In this document: positions 1 to 7,484 of the stretch, piece by piece
How positions within the stretch are numbered: position 1 is the stretch's first letter
Layout of the letters: each line of letters opens with the position of its first letter
From: JAEUMG01 sp046349315
GTDB lineage: Bacteria; Pseudomonadota; Alphaproteobacteria; Rhizobiales; Aestuariivirgaceae
Direction: 5' to 3'
NCBI GenBank assembly: GCA_046349315.1
Contig: JAXMCQ010000006.1
Coordinates: 184,057-248,056 of the forward strand
Length of the DNA stretch: 64,000 nt
The notes under the pieces: model-generated
What the model was told of the DNA's origin: nothing
Seen by the model: only the letters and a program-made list of their open reading frames with translations
Databases searched by the model: none
Program-made: the position numbers and the translations under genes

Positions 1-556
1 CGATCTTCCAGCGTCTTGCCGGGTTCAGGCAGATGAGCGACTGGCGGATGCTGTCGACGTTCGGAGCGAGCGCGGGCGAGACCTTTTCGGGCTTGTCACC
101 GGCCCCGCCCAGAGCCTTCTGAACGATCGAGGGCTTGTCGGCCAGTTGCGTTACCGGCGCGACGTTGGAGAAGGCCCAGCCGGTGGGTTTTCCCTGGGCA
201 CCAAAGACGATGCCCGCATCCTCGACGCGGGCAACTTCGCGAAATGTTACGTCGGCGACTTTTTCCCACTCGTTGAACGCCGCCCTTACTTCCCGGCGTA
301 GCTTGTCAACGGTCGAACCCGATGCCGTCGCAAGTCCGTCGAAAGGCGCCATCGACGCACAGTTGCGGGCGCCATCAAATGTCATTGGTTTAGTCGCGAA
401 AGTATAGGTCACGACGGCGCCGGAACCGAGTGCCGGTTTTCCCCATTTGACCAGGCTGCCGTTCAGGCTGAGCAGTCGGTACTCGGCCGCGAGCGCCGGA
501 GCGGCGCAGGCCACAACACCAATCAGGGCACTGAATGCCCAACGCTTTACCTGCAT
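1..556 (-). CDS. Secreted matrixin-like metalloprotease, N-terminal part (runs off the window)
   Basis: An uninterrupted minus-strand frame runs from an ATG at 556 to the window edge, about 185 residues. GGGGAG lies 4-5 bases upstream of that ATG. Residues 1-23 form a signal peptide (positive start, hydrophobic core, ends ALA-A), so the product is exported. The following part (YRLLSLNG, VTYTF, then an AAFNEWEKVADVTFREV stretch, then a GIVFGAQG stretch) resembles the N-terminal half of matrixin-type zinc metalloproteases, in which a helix is followed by a strand before the HExxH site. That site would lie outside the window, so catalysis cannot be confirmed. It is divergent from rplY. Function is inferred from pattern only; it could be an inactive relative or an unrelated secreted protein. 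Confidence 0.55.
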   Translation of the reverse strand, partial: MQVKRWAFSALIGVVACAAPALAAEYRLLSLNGSLVKWGKPALGSGAVVTYTFATKPMTFDGARNCASMAPFDGLATASGSTVDKLRREVRAAFNEWEKVADVTFREVARVEDAGIVFGAQGKPTGWAFSNVAPVTQLADKPSIVQKALGGAGDKPEKVSPALAPNVDSIRQSLICLNPARRWKI

Positions 557-660
557 CAATCTCCCCATCCATCCTGCACCCGTCGGCGCGGCGGACAACT
601 GCAAATTCTTGTTTCCTCGCTCTGCCGTCAAGCCGTACAAGCTGCCCTTTGGGCAGTGGG

Positions 661-689
661 TTGCATCGCTGCAAGAGCGCCTGTATAAG
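661..689 (+). promoter_or_regulatory. Sigma70-type promoter for rplY
   Basis: TTGCAT (661-666) and TATAAG (684-689) are separated by exactly 17 bases, close to the housekeeping consensus. A start near 696 would give a leader of about 60 bases before the rplY ATG at 758. The match is visible in the sequence; activity is inferred. Confidence 0.55.
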
Positions 690-757
690 CCCCCCGCCTG
701 CGGGCGCCGGTCACCCCTGGAGGAAGGCCCGCGGCGAACTACATTCAGGAGAGTATT

Positions 758-1528
758 ATGTCAAAGATCGTGAATCTCAAGGCCACGGCGCGTGGCCAGG
801 GTGGCAAGGGGGCCTCCCGCGCAGTGCGCCGCGAAGGTCGTGTCCCTGCCGTCGTCTATGGCGACAAAAAAGAACCCCAAATGGTTTCGCTCGCTTACAA
901 CGAGCTGCAGCCGCATGTGCAGTCGGGCCGTTTCCTGTCGACATTGATCGACCTCGAAATCGAAGGCGCGACGGTACGTGCCATTCCGCGCGACATCCAG
1001 TTCGAGCCGGTTCGCGACTTCATCACCCATGTCGACTTCCTGCGGCTTGGCAAGAATGCCCGGATCGCGGTCGCCATTCCGGTGCATTTCAAGAATCAGG
1101 AAATCTGCCCCGGAATCAAGAAGGGCGGCGTTCTCAACATCGTCAGCCACGAGCTTGAGCTTTACTGCCCGGCGGATTTCATCCCGGACGATATCGTGAT
1201 CGATCTGGCCAATCTCGAAATGAACAAGAGCGTTCACATTGGCGATGTTCAGTTGCCGGCCAATGTGACGCCGGTCAGCCGCGATCGCGATCTCACGATC
1301 GCGACGATCACCGCGCCTGGCGGTGTCCAGGAAGGCGAGGTGGCGGTGGCGGCCGAAGGCGCTGCTCCTGCCGAAGTTCCGGCGACGGCGCAGAAGGCTC
1401 CGGCAGCGGCGCCTGGCGCAGCACCTGGCGCGAAAGACGCCAAGGCGGCTCCGGCCGCAGCGGCTGGCGGCAAGGATGCCAAGGCGGCTCCGGCTCCGGC
1501 AGCCAAGGGCGGCGAGAAGAAGAAGTAA
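758..1528 (+). CDS. rplY: 50S ribosomal protein L25 / general stress protein Ctc
   Basis: 256 residues. The N-terminal ~95 residues are the L25 domain that binds 5S rRNA, opening with LKATARGQGGKGASRAVRREG and VPAVVYG. A second beta domain (about 100-190) is typical of the long Ctc form. The last ~60 residues are a low-complexity Ala/Pro/Lys tail with repeated KDAKAAPA units, as often seen in alphaproteobacterial Ctc. The ATG at 758 has AGGAGAG (747-753) at good spacing. It heads the run rplY-pth-ychF, 26 bases before pth. The product assembles into the large ribosomal subunit in the cytoplasm. Confidence 0.95.
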   Translation: MSKIVNLKATARGQGGKGASRAVRREGRVPAVVYGDKKEPQMVSLAYNELQPHVQSGRFLSTLIDLEIEGATVRAIPRDIQFEPVRDFITHVDFLRLGKNARIAVAIPVHFKNQEICPGIKKGGVLNIVSHELELYCPADFIPDDIVIDLANLEMNKSVHIGDVQLPANVTPVSRDRDLTIATITAPGGVQEGEVAVAAEGAAPAEVPATAQKAPAAAPGAAPGAKDAKAAPAAAAGGKDAKAAPAPAAKGGEKKK

Positions 1529-1553
1529 GCCCGCCCACTCTGTGGGGGTGGCT
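1528..1553 (+). promoter_or_regulatory. Hairpin spanning the rplY-pth junction and the pth ribosome binding site
   Basis: AGCCCGCCCAC (1528-1538) can pair, with one mismatch and one bulge, with GTGGGGGTGGCT (1542-1553) around a 3-base loop. The right arm contains the purine-rich GGGGGTGG that must serve as the pth ribosome binding site, and the left arm begins at the last base of the rplY stop. This could couple pth translation to that of rplY, or be a weak attenuator. Pairing is seen; role is inferred. Confidence 0.35.
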
Positions 1554-1554
1554 C

Positions 1555-2157
1555 ATGCAACTCGTCGTCGGTCTCGGTAATCCTGGGACCAAATATACCG
1601 GCAACCGGCACAATATCGGCTTCATGGCGGTGGACGAAATCGTCCGCCGCCATGGCTTCTCGCCGTGGCGGCGACGCTTCCAGGGGGAAACCGCTGAAGC
1701 GACGATTGCCGGCGATAAGGTGCTGATCTTGAAACCCTCGACCTATATGAACGAGTCGGGACGCTCGGTCGGCGAAGCGATGCGGTTCTTTAATCTCGAG
1801 CCGACCGATGTGACCGTCATCCATGACGAGATCGATCTCCCGCCCGGCAAGGTGCGGGTAAAGCTCGGAGGCGGCCATGCCGGGAATAACGGCATCCGTT
1901 CGGTGAGCGCTCATATCGGGCCGCATTATCGGCGCGTGCGGCTTGGCGTCGGCCATCCCGGCGACAAGAATATGGTGATGCCGCACGTGTTGAACGACTT
2001 CGCCAAGGACGAAAAGGCGTGGCTCGACCCGCTCCTTGCGGCGGTGGCGGATGAGTTTCCGCTGTTGATCGCGGGCGAGGATGCAAAATTTCAAAGCAAA
2101 GTTCATCTGGCCGTCAATCCGGCTCGTGAGAAGACTGCAAAACCGGAGACGGCATAA
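1555..2157 (+). CDS. pth: Peptidyl-tRNA hydrolase
   Basis: 200 residues, the usual size of the family. It releases peptides from prematurely dropped peptidyl-tRNA in the cytosol. The signature GLGNPG (6-11) is followed by NRHNIGF, where His19 is the catalytic histidine. Asn9, Asn66 and the GHAGNNG segment (about 107-113) match substrate-binding positions, and HDEIDLPPG (90-98) supplies the acid Asp. GGGGGTGG precedes the ATG. Its TAA stop shares one base with the ychF ATG, so the two are translationally coupled. Confidence 0.96.
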   Translation: MQLVVGLGNPGTKYTGNRHNIGFMAVDEIVRRHGFSPWRRRFQGETAEATIAGDKVLILKPSTYMNESGRSVGEAMRFFNLEPTDVTVIHDEIDLPPGKVRVKLGGGHAGNNGIRSVSAHIGPHYRRVRLGVGHPGDKNMVMPHVLNDFAKDEKAWLDPLLAAVADEFPLLIAGEDAKFQSKVHLAVNPAREKTAKPETA

Positions 2158-3254
2158 TGGGTTTCAAATGTGGCATTGTCGGACTTCCCAATGTCGGCAA
2201 GTCGACCTTGTTCAATGCGCTGACCCAGACCGCGGCAGCGCAGGCGGCGAATTATCCGTTCTGTACGATCGAGCCCAATGTCGGCGATGTCGGCGTTCCC
2301 GATCCGCGGCTTGATGCACTGGCTGATATTGCGGGCTCGGCACAGATCATCCCAACGCGGTTGACCTTCGTCGATATCGCAGGGCTGGTGCGCGGCGCAT
2401 CGAAAGGCGAGGGGCTCGGCAACCAGTTCCTCGCCAATATCCGCGAGGTCGATGCCATCGCGCATGTGGTGCGCTGCTTCGAAGACACCGACATCACTCA
2501 TGTCGAAGGCAAGATCGATCCGGTCGCCGATATCGAAACGATCGAGACCGAATTGATGCTGGCCGATCTCGATTCGCTTGAAAAGCGCGCGCTCAGTCTC
2601 GAGAAGCGTGCAAAGAGCGGCGACAAGGACTTGAAAGAGCAACTCGATCTCGTCAATCGCTGCCTCGTGCTCTTGCGCGAGGGCAAGCCGGCGCGTCTAG
2701 TCGACCGTACGGCGGAAGAAGAGCGTAATTTCCGCATGCTCGGGCTCCTCTCCTCGAAGCCGGTGCTTTACGTCTGCAATGTTGAGGAGGCAGCCGCCGA
2801 CAAAGGCAATGCATTTTCGGATCGGGTGAAGGTGCGTGCGGCCGAAGAGGGCGCTAAGGCCGTTGTGATTTCGGCCAAGATCGAAAGCGAGATCGCGGTT
2901 CTGCCCGAAGCCGACCGCCGCGATTATCTCGATGCTGTCGGCCTCGCCGAGCCCGGTCTCAACCGGGTCATTAGGGCTGGCTATGAACTCCTTGATCTTG
3001 TTACCTATTTCACCGCCGGCCCCAAGGAGGCGCGGGCCTGGACGATCACTCGCGGCACGCGCGCACCGCAAGCCGCAGGCGTGATCCATACGGATTTCGA
3101 GAAGGGCTTCATCCGTGCCGAGACGATCGCCTATGACGATTATATCGGGCTCAAGGGCGAAGCAGGCGCGCGCGATGGCGGCAAGCTTCGGCTTGAAGGA
3201 AAAGAGTATGTCGTGAAGGACGGCGACGTTCTGCATTTCCGCTTTGCCAACTGA
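2157..3254 (+). CDS. ychF: Redox-regulated ribosome-associated ATPase YchF (OLA1 family)
   Basis: 365 residues, standard length. It is an Obg-family P-loop protein that hydrolyses ATP and associates with ribosomes. The G1 motif is GLPNVGKST (about 9-17), and the G3 region reads DIAGLVRGASKGEGLGNQFL. The base-recognition motif is NVEE rather than NKxD, as expected for the ATP-preferring YchF branch. A coiled-coil insert lies around 130-200 and a TGS domain at about 280-363 ends with VLHFRFAN. It overlaps pth by one base (TAATG), and the MaoC gene follows directly. Confidence 0.96.
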   Translation: MGFKCGIVGLPNVGKSTLFNALTQTAAAQAANYPFCTIEPNVGDVGVPDPRLDALADIAGSAQIIPTRLTFVDIAGLVRGASKGEGLGNQFLANIREVDAIAHVVRCFEDTDITHVEGKIDPVADIETIETELMLADLDSLEKRALSLEKRAKSGDKDLKEQLDLVNRCLVLLREGKPARLVDRTAEEERNFRMLGLLSSKPVLYVCNVEEAAADKGNAFSDRVKVRAAEEGAKAVVISAKIESEIAVLPEADRRDYLDAVGLAEPGLNRVIRAGYELLDLVTYFTAGPKEARAWTITRGTRAPQAAGVIHTDFEKGFIRAETIAYDDYIGLKGEAGARDGGKLRLEGKEYVVKDGDVLHFRFAN

Positions 3255-3261
3255 GCCGTCG

Positions 3262-3723
3262 ATGACTGTACAACCCGGGCTTCTCCATTACGAAGACTTC
3301 CATGTCGGGATGGTGATCGATCTCGGCAGCTATCCTGTAACGGTCGAAGAAATTGTCTCGTTCGCCAATGAATTCGATCCGCATCCCTTTCACCTTGATG
3401 AGGAGGCGGGACGCAAATCGATCCTTGGTGGTTTGTGCGCCTCAGGCTGGCATAGCTGCGCGATGCTGATGCGCATGCTGGTCGACGGTTATTTGAGCCG
3501 TACAGCGGGCATGGGATCGAACGGCGTGGACGAGGTGAAGTGGCTCAAGCCTGTCTTTGCCGGCGAGACGTTGAAGGCGACCGTGACTGTGACTGCGAAG
3601 CGGGTTTCATCGCGAAAGCCCGAAATGGGCATCCTCACCATGCGTGCCGATGTGTTGAACGGACATGGCGAGCGCAAGATGGAAATGACTGCCGTCAATC
3701 TCGTGAAGGTGCGTCATCCATGA
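3262..3723 (+). CDS. MaoC-family (R)-hydratase/dehydratase, copy 1
   Basis: About 153 residues with a single hot-dog fold. The hydratase motif appears as FDPHPFHLDE, giving the Asp and His expected to handle water addition to enoyl thioesters; CASGWH and LKPV segments are typical of MaoC-like proteins. The ATG at 3262 is preferred; an in-frame TTG at 3244 would overlap ychF. The gene ends in an ATGA overlap with a second, different MaoC protein, so the two probably form a heterodimer, as known for split MaoC pairs. The natural substrate is unknown; such pairs commonly follow ychF in related genomes. Confidence 0.85.
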   Translation: MTVQPGLLHYEDFHVGMVIDLGSYPVTVEEIVSFANEFDPHPFHLDEEAGRKSILGGLCASGWHSCAMLMRMLVDGYLSRTAGMGSNGVDEVKWLKPVFAGETLKATVTVTAKRVSSRKPEMGILTMRADVLNGHGERKMEMTAVNLVKVRHP

Positions 3724-4184
3724 TGGGGCTCTATTTCGACGAGATCGAGCCGGGGCGCGTTGATGCACTTGGCAGTTATGAGTTCACGCGCGAAGCGGTG
3801 CTGAAATTTGCGCGCGCTTATGACCCGCAGGCATTTCATCTAAGTGATGAAGCGGCGGCGAAAAGCCATTTCGGAAAGCTTGCTGCGAGCGGCTGGCATA
3901 CCGCGGCGGGCTGGATGCGCTGCTACGTCGAGACCAGCATGCGACTTGCGCGTGAGCGCACGGATCCAGCCGAGTCAGGTCCGTCGCCCGGCTTCACACA
4001 GCTTAAATGGGTTAAGCCGGTGCATGCTGGCGATATCGTCTCCTACCGCACGACGATAACCGGCAAGCGCGAGCATGCGGGCAAGCGCGACTGGGGTCTC
4101 GTCGAGACTTTCAATGAAGGCCACAATCAGCGCGGCGAACTCGTCTTCTCGTTCAACGGCAAGGTGCTGGTGAAGAAGCGCTGA
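3720..4184 (+). CDS. MaoC-family (R)-hydratase/dehydratase, copy 2
   Basis: 154 residues and a hot-dog fold. The motif AYDPQAFHLSDEAA retains the Asp and His, and ASGWHTAAG and LKWVKPVHAGD match the upstream paralogue. The first ATG at 3720 forms an ATGA overlap with copy 1; a second ATG at 3723 is also possible. GAAGGTG lies about 8 bases upstream. Overlap plus sequence divergence suggests two subunits of one acyl-thioester hydratase. The stop lies only six bases from the end of the convergent apt gene. Confidence 0.85.
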   Translation: MMGLYFDEIEPGRVDALGSYEFTREAVLKFARAYDPQAFHLSDEAAAKSHFGKLAASGWHTAAGWMRCYVETSMRLARERTDPAESGPSPGFTQLKWVKPVHAGDIVSYRTTITGKREHAGKRDWGLVETFNEGHNQRGELVFSFNGKVLVKKR

Positions 4185-4197
4185 GGTTTCTCAGTGC
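4178..4197. terminator. Small shared hairpin between convergent maoC copy 2 and apt
   Basis: GCGCTGAG (4178-4185) pairs with CTCAGTGC (4190-4197, one mismatch) around GTTT. The stem covers both stop codons. There is no T tract, so it is at best a weak bidirectional terminator. Confidence 0.3.
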
Positions 4198-4736
4198 CCC
4201 TCGAATGACACGAGCGTATGGGTCTTGACGCCCTTGTCGCGTAGGCGCGCGGCACCGCCAAGGTCAGGCAGATCAATCACGAAGGCGGCGGCGACAACCT
4301 CGCCGCCTGACTTCCGCATAAGATCGATTGCGGCATTGGCGGTGCCCCCGGTCGCGACCAGGTCGTCGACGATCAAGATTCGGTCGCCGGGTTTGATCGC
4401 ATCGGCGTGGATCTCGATGGTGTCGACGCCATATTCGAGCGCATAGTCCTGGCCGATCACCTTGTAGGGGAGCTTGCCCTTCTTGCGAATTGGCACGAAG
4501 CCGCGGCCGAGCTGATGGGCGACCGCACCACCCAATATAAAGCCGCGCGCTTCTATGCCGGCGACGTAATCGATATTGCCTTTGAGAAACGGCCAGGCGA
4601 GTTCGTCGACCGCCGCCCGAAACGCGTGGAGATTGGCAAGCAGCGTGGTGATGTCGCGAAACAGGATGCCGGGCTTTGGATAGTCCGGAATGGTGCGAAT
4701 ATAGCGCTTGATGTCGAAGCCGTTGCGAAGGTCCAT
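4191..4736 (-). CDS. apt: Adenine phosphoribosyltransferase
   Basis: 181 residues. It converts adenine and PRPP to AMP for purine salvage. The PRPP-binding motif LIVDDLVATGGT lies at 121-132, and YPKPGILFRDIT near 19-30 is the family N-terminal signature. ACAGGAGAATATT directly precedes the ATG, so the start is firm. It lies 12 bases downstream of hemF on the same strand and is probably co-transcribed. mtnP, which makes adenine from methylthioadenosine, lies 6 kb away rather than adjacent. Confidence 0.96.
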   Translation of the reverse strand: MDLRNGFDIKRYIRTIPDYPKPGILFRDITTLLANLHAFRAAVDELAWPFLKGNIDYVAGIEARGFILGGAVAHQLGRGFVPIRKKGKLPYKVIGQDYALEYGVDTIEIHADAIKPGDRILIVDDLVATGGTANAAIDLMRKSGGEVVAAAFVIDLPDLGGAARLRDKGVKTHTLVSFEGH

Positions 4737-4748
4737 AATATTCTCCTG

Positions 4749-5642
4749 TCACGGCCATTTCACCTCTGGCGGCATGGATGACAAGATCGATTCGACATTG
4801 CCGCCGGTCTTTAGGCCGAAAAGCGTGCCGCGGTCATAGAGCAGGTTGAATTCGACATAGCGGCCGCGGCGGATGAGTTGCTCCTCGCGGTCGGCGTCGC
4901 TCCATTGCTTGCGATAGTTGGTGCGCACGATGCGCGGATAGATGTCATTGAAGGCGCGGCCAACGGACTGCGTGAAGGCGAAGTCTGCTTCCCAGTCCCC
5001 GGAGTTGTGATGATCGTAGAAGATGCCGCCAATGCCGCGCGGCTCATCGCGATGCGGCAGATAGAAATACTCATCGCACCACCTTTTGAACCGCCCGTAA
5101 TCGGCGACAGTGTGCGCATCGCAGGCCGCTTTCATCGCGACGTGGAAGGCTTGTGTATCCGGATCGTCTTGCGTCCGCCTGCAATCGAGAACGGGTGTGA
5201 GATCAGCACCGCCGCCGAACCACCAATTCGTCGTCACGATGAAGCGCGTGTTCATGTGCACGGCCGGCACGTGCGGATTGCGCGGATGGATGATCAGCGA
5301 AATGCCGCTCGCCCAGAAGCGCGGGTCATCGGCAGCGCCAGGAATCTGACGGGCGAATTCGGGAGAGAAAGCGCCATGGACGGTCGAGCAGTGGACGCCG
5401 GCCTTTTCGAACAATCGGCCACGCAGGATCGCCATCACTCCGCCGCCGCCGTCTCCGGACTCGCGCTGCCAGACTTTGCGCGTAAAGATTTGGGCCGGCG
5501 CACTATCGTCAAATTCGGCCTCAAGTGTTTCGAGCGTCGCGCAGATCTCATCGCGCAGCGCTTCGAACCAGATGCGCGCACGCTGTTTCTCGGGGGCGAG
5601 GTTGTCGGCCGGGGTATTCATTGCGGCAGAGACATGCCGCAA
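4749..5642 (-). CDS. hemF: Oxygen-dependent coproporphyrinogen III oxidase
   Basis: 297 residues, standard length. It carries out aerobic oxidative decarboxylation of coproporphyrinogen III to protoporphyrinogen IX in haem synthesis. Diagnostic segments are VHMNTRFI, WFGGGADLTP, FYLPHRDEPRGIGGIFYD and, at the C-terminus, RYVEFNLLYDRGTLFGL followed by SILSSMPP. The first ATG (5642) is used here, but an ATG seven codons later (5621) is equally possible because neither has a clear ribosome binding site. Haem supply fits the nearby bc1 genes. It reads into apt. Confidence 0.95.
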   Translation of the reverse strand: MRHVSAAMNTPADNLAPEKQRARIWFEALRDEICATLETLEAEFDDSAPAQIFTRKVWQRESGDGGGGVMAILRGRLFEKAGVHCSTVHGAFSPEFARQIPGAADDPRFWASGISLIIHPRNPHVPAVHMNTRFIVTTNWWFGGGADLTPVLDCRRTQDDPDTQAFHVAMKAACDAHTVADYGRFKRWCDEYFYLPHRDEPRGIGGIFYDHHNSGDWEADFAFTQSVGRAFNDIYPRIVRTNYRKQWSDADREEQLIRRGRYVEFNLLYDRGTLFGLKTGGNVESILSSMPPEVKWP

Positions 5643-5666
5643 TCACCGGCATCGCGCAAATGAAAG

Positions 5667-5694
5667 CGCCGGCCGCGGGGAGGAGCGGCCGGCG
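5667..5694 (-). terminator. Terminator after DUF2852
   Basis: A perfect 10-base stem, CGCCGGCCGC (5667-5676) with GCGGCCGGCG (5685-5694), closes an 8-base loop. Read on the minus strand it is followed by CTTTCATTT, a partial T tract. It separates the DUF2852 gene from hemF. Confidence 0.6.
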
Positions 5695-5711
5695 TCTATT
5701 TTCGTCCGATC

Positions 5712-6113
5712 TTAGGCCGCGGGATCGGCCGCGGCGGGTGGTGCCCGGCGGGCGCGGTCGGCCATGAACTGGTCGAACTCGGCCTGATCCTTGGATTTGC
5801 GCAGGCGGTCGAGGAATTCGAAGAACTCGTTCTGCTCGTCCTCGAGACGGCGCAATGTCTCCGCCTTGTAGTCGTCAAAGGCACGATTTCCGCTCGAAGA
5901 GAAACCAAAGCCGCGTCCGCGCGAGCGCATCCAGTGCTCGCCCTTGTTGCGCCAATGGTCGACGTCCCTACGTTTCCAGCATCCCATGCGTCCACTCCAG
6001 AAAAGATAGGCCACAAGGCCCAGGCCCAAGGGCCACCAAATGATCAAGGCCAGGATCACAGCCGCGATCCAAGCCGGCTTGCCATAATCGTCAATTCGCG
6101 CGGCTAGGGTCAT
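5712..6113 (-). CDS. DUF2852 membrane-anchored protein
   Basis: 133 residues. A single hydrophobic segment lies at about 14-40 (AWIAAVILALIIWWPLGLG then VAYLFWSG), followed by a Cys/Trp/Arg-rich linker and a charged helical C-terminal half with EDEQNEFFEFLDRLR. This matches the DUF2852 family of alphaproteobacteria, whose function is unknown. AGGAGGAC precedes the ATG. A near-perfect 25-base palindrome sits 10 bases upstream of the start and a strong hairpin follows the stop, so this is a self-contained, probably repressed transcription unit. The C-terminus is Ala/Pro-rich. Confidence 0.85.
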   Translation of the reverse strand: MTLAARIDDYGKPAWIAAVILALIIWWPLGLGLVAYLFWSGRMGCWKRRDVDHWRNKGEHWMRSRGRGFGFSSSGNRAFDDYKAETLRRLEDEQNEFFEFLDRLRKSKDQAEFDQFMADRARRAPPAAADPAA

Positions 6114-6122
6114 GTCCTCCTC

Positions 6123-6147
6123 ATGTGAATGTTCATAACATTAACAT
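6123..6147. promoter_or_regulatory. Palindromic operator candidate upstream of DUF2852
   Basis: The 25 bases read ATGT-G-AATGTT-CAT-AACATT-A-ACAT. Apart from the centre and one pair, the two halves are exact inverted repeats. The site lies 10 bases before the DUF2852 ATG and 51 bases past the tetR stop. Size and symmetry fit a TetR-family operator. Which regulator binds is inferred, the adjacent TetR being the obvious candidate. Confidence 0.55.
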
Positions 6148-6197
6148 ACATGACCCCGGCAGGGCGGATCGTCAAGGGCGTCAACCAGAAAAATCGG

Positions 6198-6833
6198 TCA
6201 GGCGGGGCGAGCGCCGAGGCCTAGACCCTGGAGATAGATGAGAATGGCCGACTCGAGGAGGTCTTCGGGTGAAGCGGGCGCGGTGCGGCCGCGGCCGGTC
6301 CCGAATAGCGAGGCGATGCCATGGGCGAGCGCCCAAATGTGAAGGCTCATCATCTGCACGGGGGCGCGGCGATCCGGCGGCAAGAGCTGGTTCAAGGCGG
6401 TTGCGGCCTCCTTCAACACACCGAAGGCTCGATCGGCTTCGCGCTGCAGGGCCGGGTCCTTGGAGGGGGCGAGGCCGCTTTCAAACATCGCGGCGTAGTA
6501 GGCGGGCTCGTCGCGCGCAAAGGTCAGATACGCCCTGCCGAGTTCATCCATGGCTTTCAGCGGATTGGGCCTGCCGCCATTCCAGCCCTTGGTGAGCATA
6601 TCGGCGAAACGCTCGTAGCCTTGCCGGGCGACCTCGCCGAGCAGCGCGTCGCGATCGCGGAAATGACGATAGGGTGCGGCCGGGCTGACGCCGGCGCGCC
6701 GTGCGGCCTCTGCGAATGAGAAGCCGGCCGGTCCATACTCGCGGATGAGATCGAGCGCGGCGTTGACGAGAGCCTCGCGCAGATTTCCATGATGATAGCC
6801 CCTGCGACCATGGGGCGGCCCGTTCCAGCTCAT
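6198..6833 (-). CDS. TetR/AcrR-family transcriptional regulator (WHG-type C-terminal domain)
   Basis: 211 residues from the ATG at 6833. The N-terminal DNA-binding domain has the characteristic RRGYHHGNLREALVNAAL stretch at about 10-27, then AARRAGVSPAAPYRHFRDRDALL as the recognition helix region. The ligand domain carries YLTFARDEPAYYAAMFESGL, typical of the TetR C-terminal WHG/TetR_C_13 group. There is no clear Shine-Dalgarno sequence, so the start rests on the domain boundary; longer open sequence upstream only mirrors trmL. It likely represses a neighbour: a palindrome lies just downstream, before the DUF2852 gene. The inducer is unknown. Confidence 0.9.
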   Translation of the reverse strand: MSWNGPPHGRRGYHHGNLREALVNAALDLIREYGPAGFSFAEAARRAGVSPAAPYRHFRDRDALLGEVARQGYERFADMLTKGWNGGRPNPLKAMDELGRAYLTFARDEPAYYAAMFESGLAPSKDPALQREADRAFGVLKEAATALNQLLPPDRRAPVQMMSLHIWALAHGIASLFGTGRGRTAPASPEDLLESAILIYLQGLGLGARPA

Positions 6834-6858
6834 GTGAGGAGGCTTAACATGAGACTCG

Positions 6859-7314
6859 TCATTGCGGAAATTCGCCGAGCTGCCGTAGCGCCTCGCCCGT
6901 GACCATCGCACAGGCGATCGCGACGTTGAGCGAGCGCAGCCCGTGTCGCATGGGAACCAGCAAGCGCGCATCGGCCGCCGCATGGACGTGGTCGGGAACT
7001 CCGGCAGATTCGCGGCCCATGAGGATGATGTCGCCGGATGCGAACGAAAAATCGCAATAGGGCAGCGCGGCCTTGGTCGACATGAGGATTCGCCGGCGCC
7101 CTGCGGTAGCGTCAAGGAAGGCATTCCATGAATCGTCGCGTACCACTTTCACCTTGTCGAGATAGTCGAGACCAGCCCGCCGAAACGAGGCCTCGGACCA
7201 CGCAAAGCCCGCAGGTTCGATGATTCTGACAGCAAGGTCCAGACAGGCCGCGAGTCTCAGGATGGTTGCGGTATTGGGCGCAATGTCAGGTTCATAGAGG
7301 CCGATTTCGATCAT
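6859..7314 (-). CDS. trmL: tRNA (cytidine/uridine-2'-O-)-methyltransferase TrmL (SPOUT family)
   Basis: 151 residues, typical of the minimal TrmL. It methylates the wobble ribose (position 34) of tRNA-Leu isoacceptors using S-adenosylmethionine. The SPOUT knot motifs are NTATILRLAA near 13-22, ILMGRESAGVP near 96-106 and VPMRHGLRSLNVAIACAM near the C-terminus. It is divergent from petA across about 170 bases, an arrangement I recall from other alphaproteobacteria. The tetR start lies 25 bases beyond its stop on the same strand. Confidence 0.93.
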   Translation of the reverse strand: MIEIGLYEPDIAPNTATILRLAACLDLAVRIIEPAGFAWSEASFRRAGLDYLDKVKVVRDDSWNAFLDATAGRRRILMSTKAALPYCDFSFASGDIILMGRESAGVPDHVHAAADARLLVPMRHGLRSLNVAIACAMVTGEALRQLGEFPQ

Positions 7315-7484
7315 GATTTCGGTTGTTTAGCTGCTTGTCGGCGGGCAGGCAAAAGGCGGCTTTCCTGCGACACTTGATGGCTAGACAATCCAAAGAGTGA
7401 ATGCCACAAACGCCAGCGGATAAGGCACCGACGGGACTCGAATCCGCCGGACGGGCAAGCTTGCAGAAGAGGGGTACTGGAATC

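Noticed and set aside
3540..3719. Upstream extension of the second MaoC gene
   Set aside because: It only overlaps copy 1 in another frame; ATG 3720 with an ATGA overlap is the natural start.
7401..7484. N-terminal extension of petA from ATG 7401
   Set aside because: It puts 28 residues before the twin-arginine-like leader and lacks a good ribosome binding site; GTG 7485 fits the family better.
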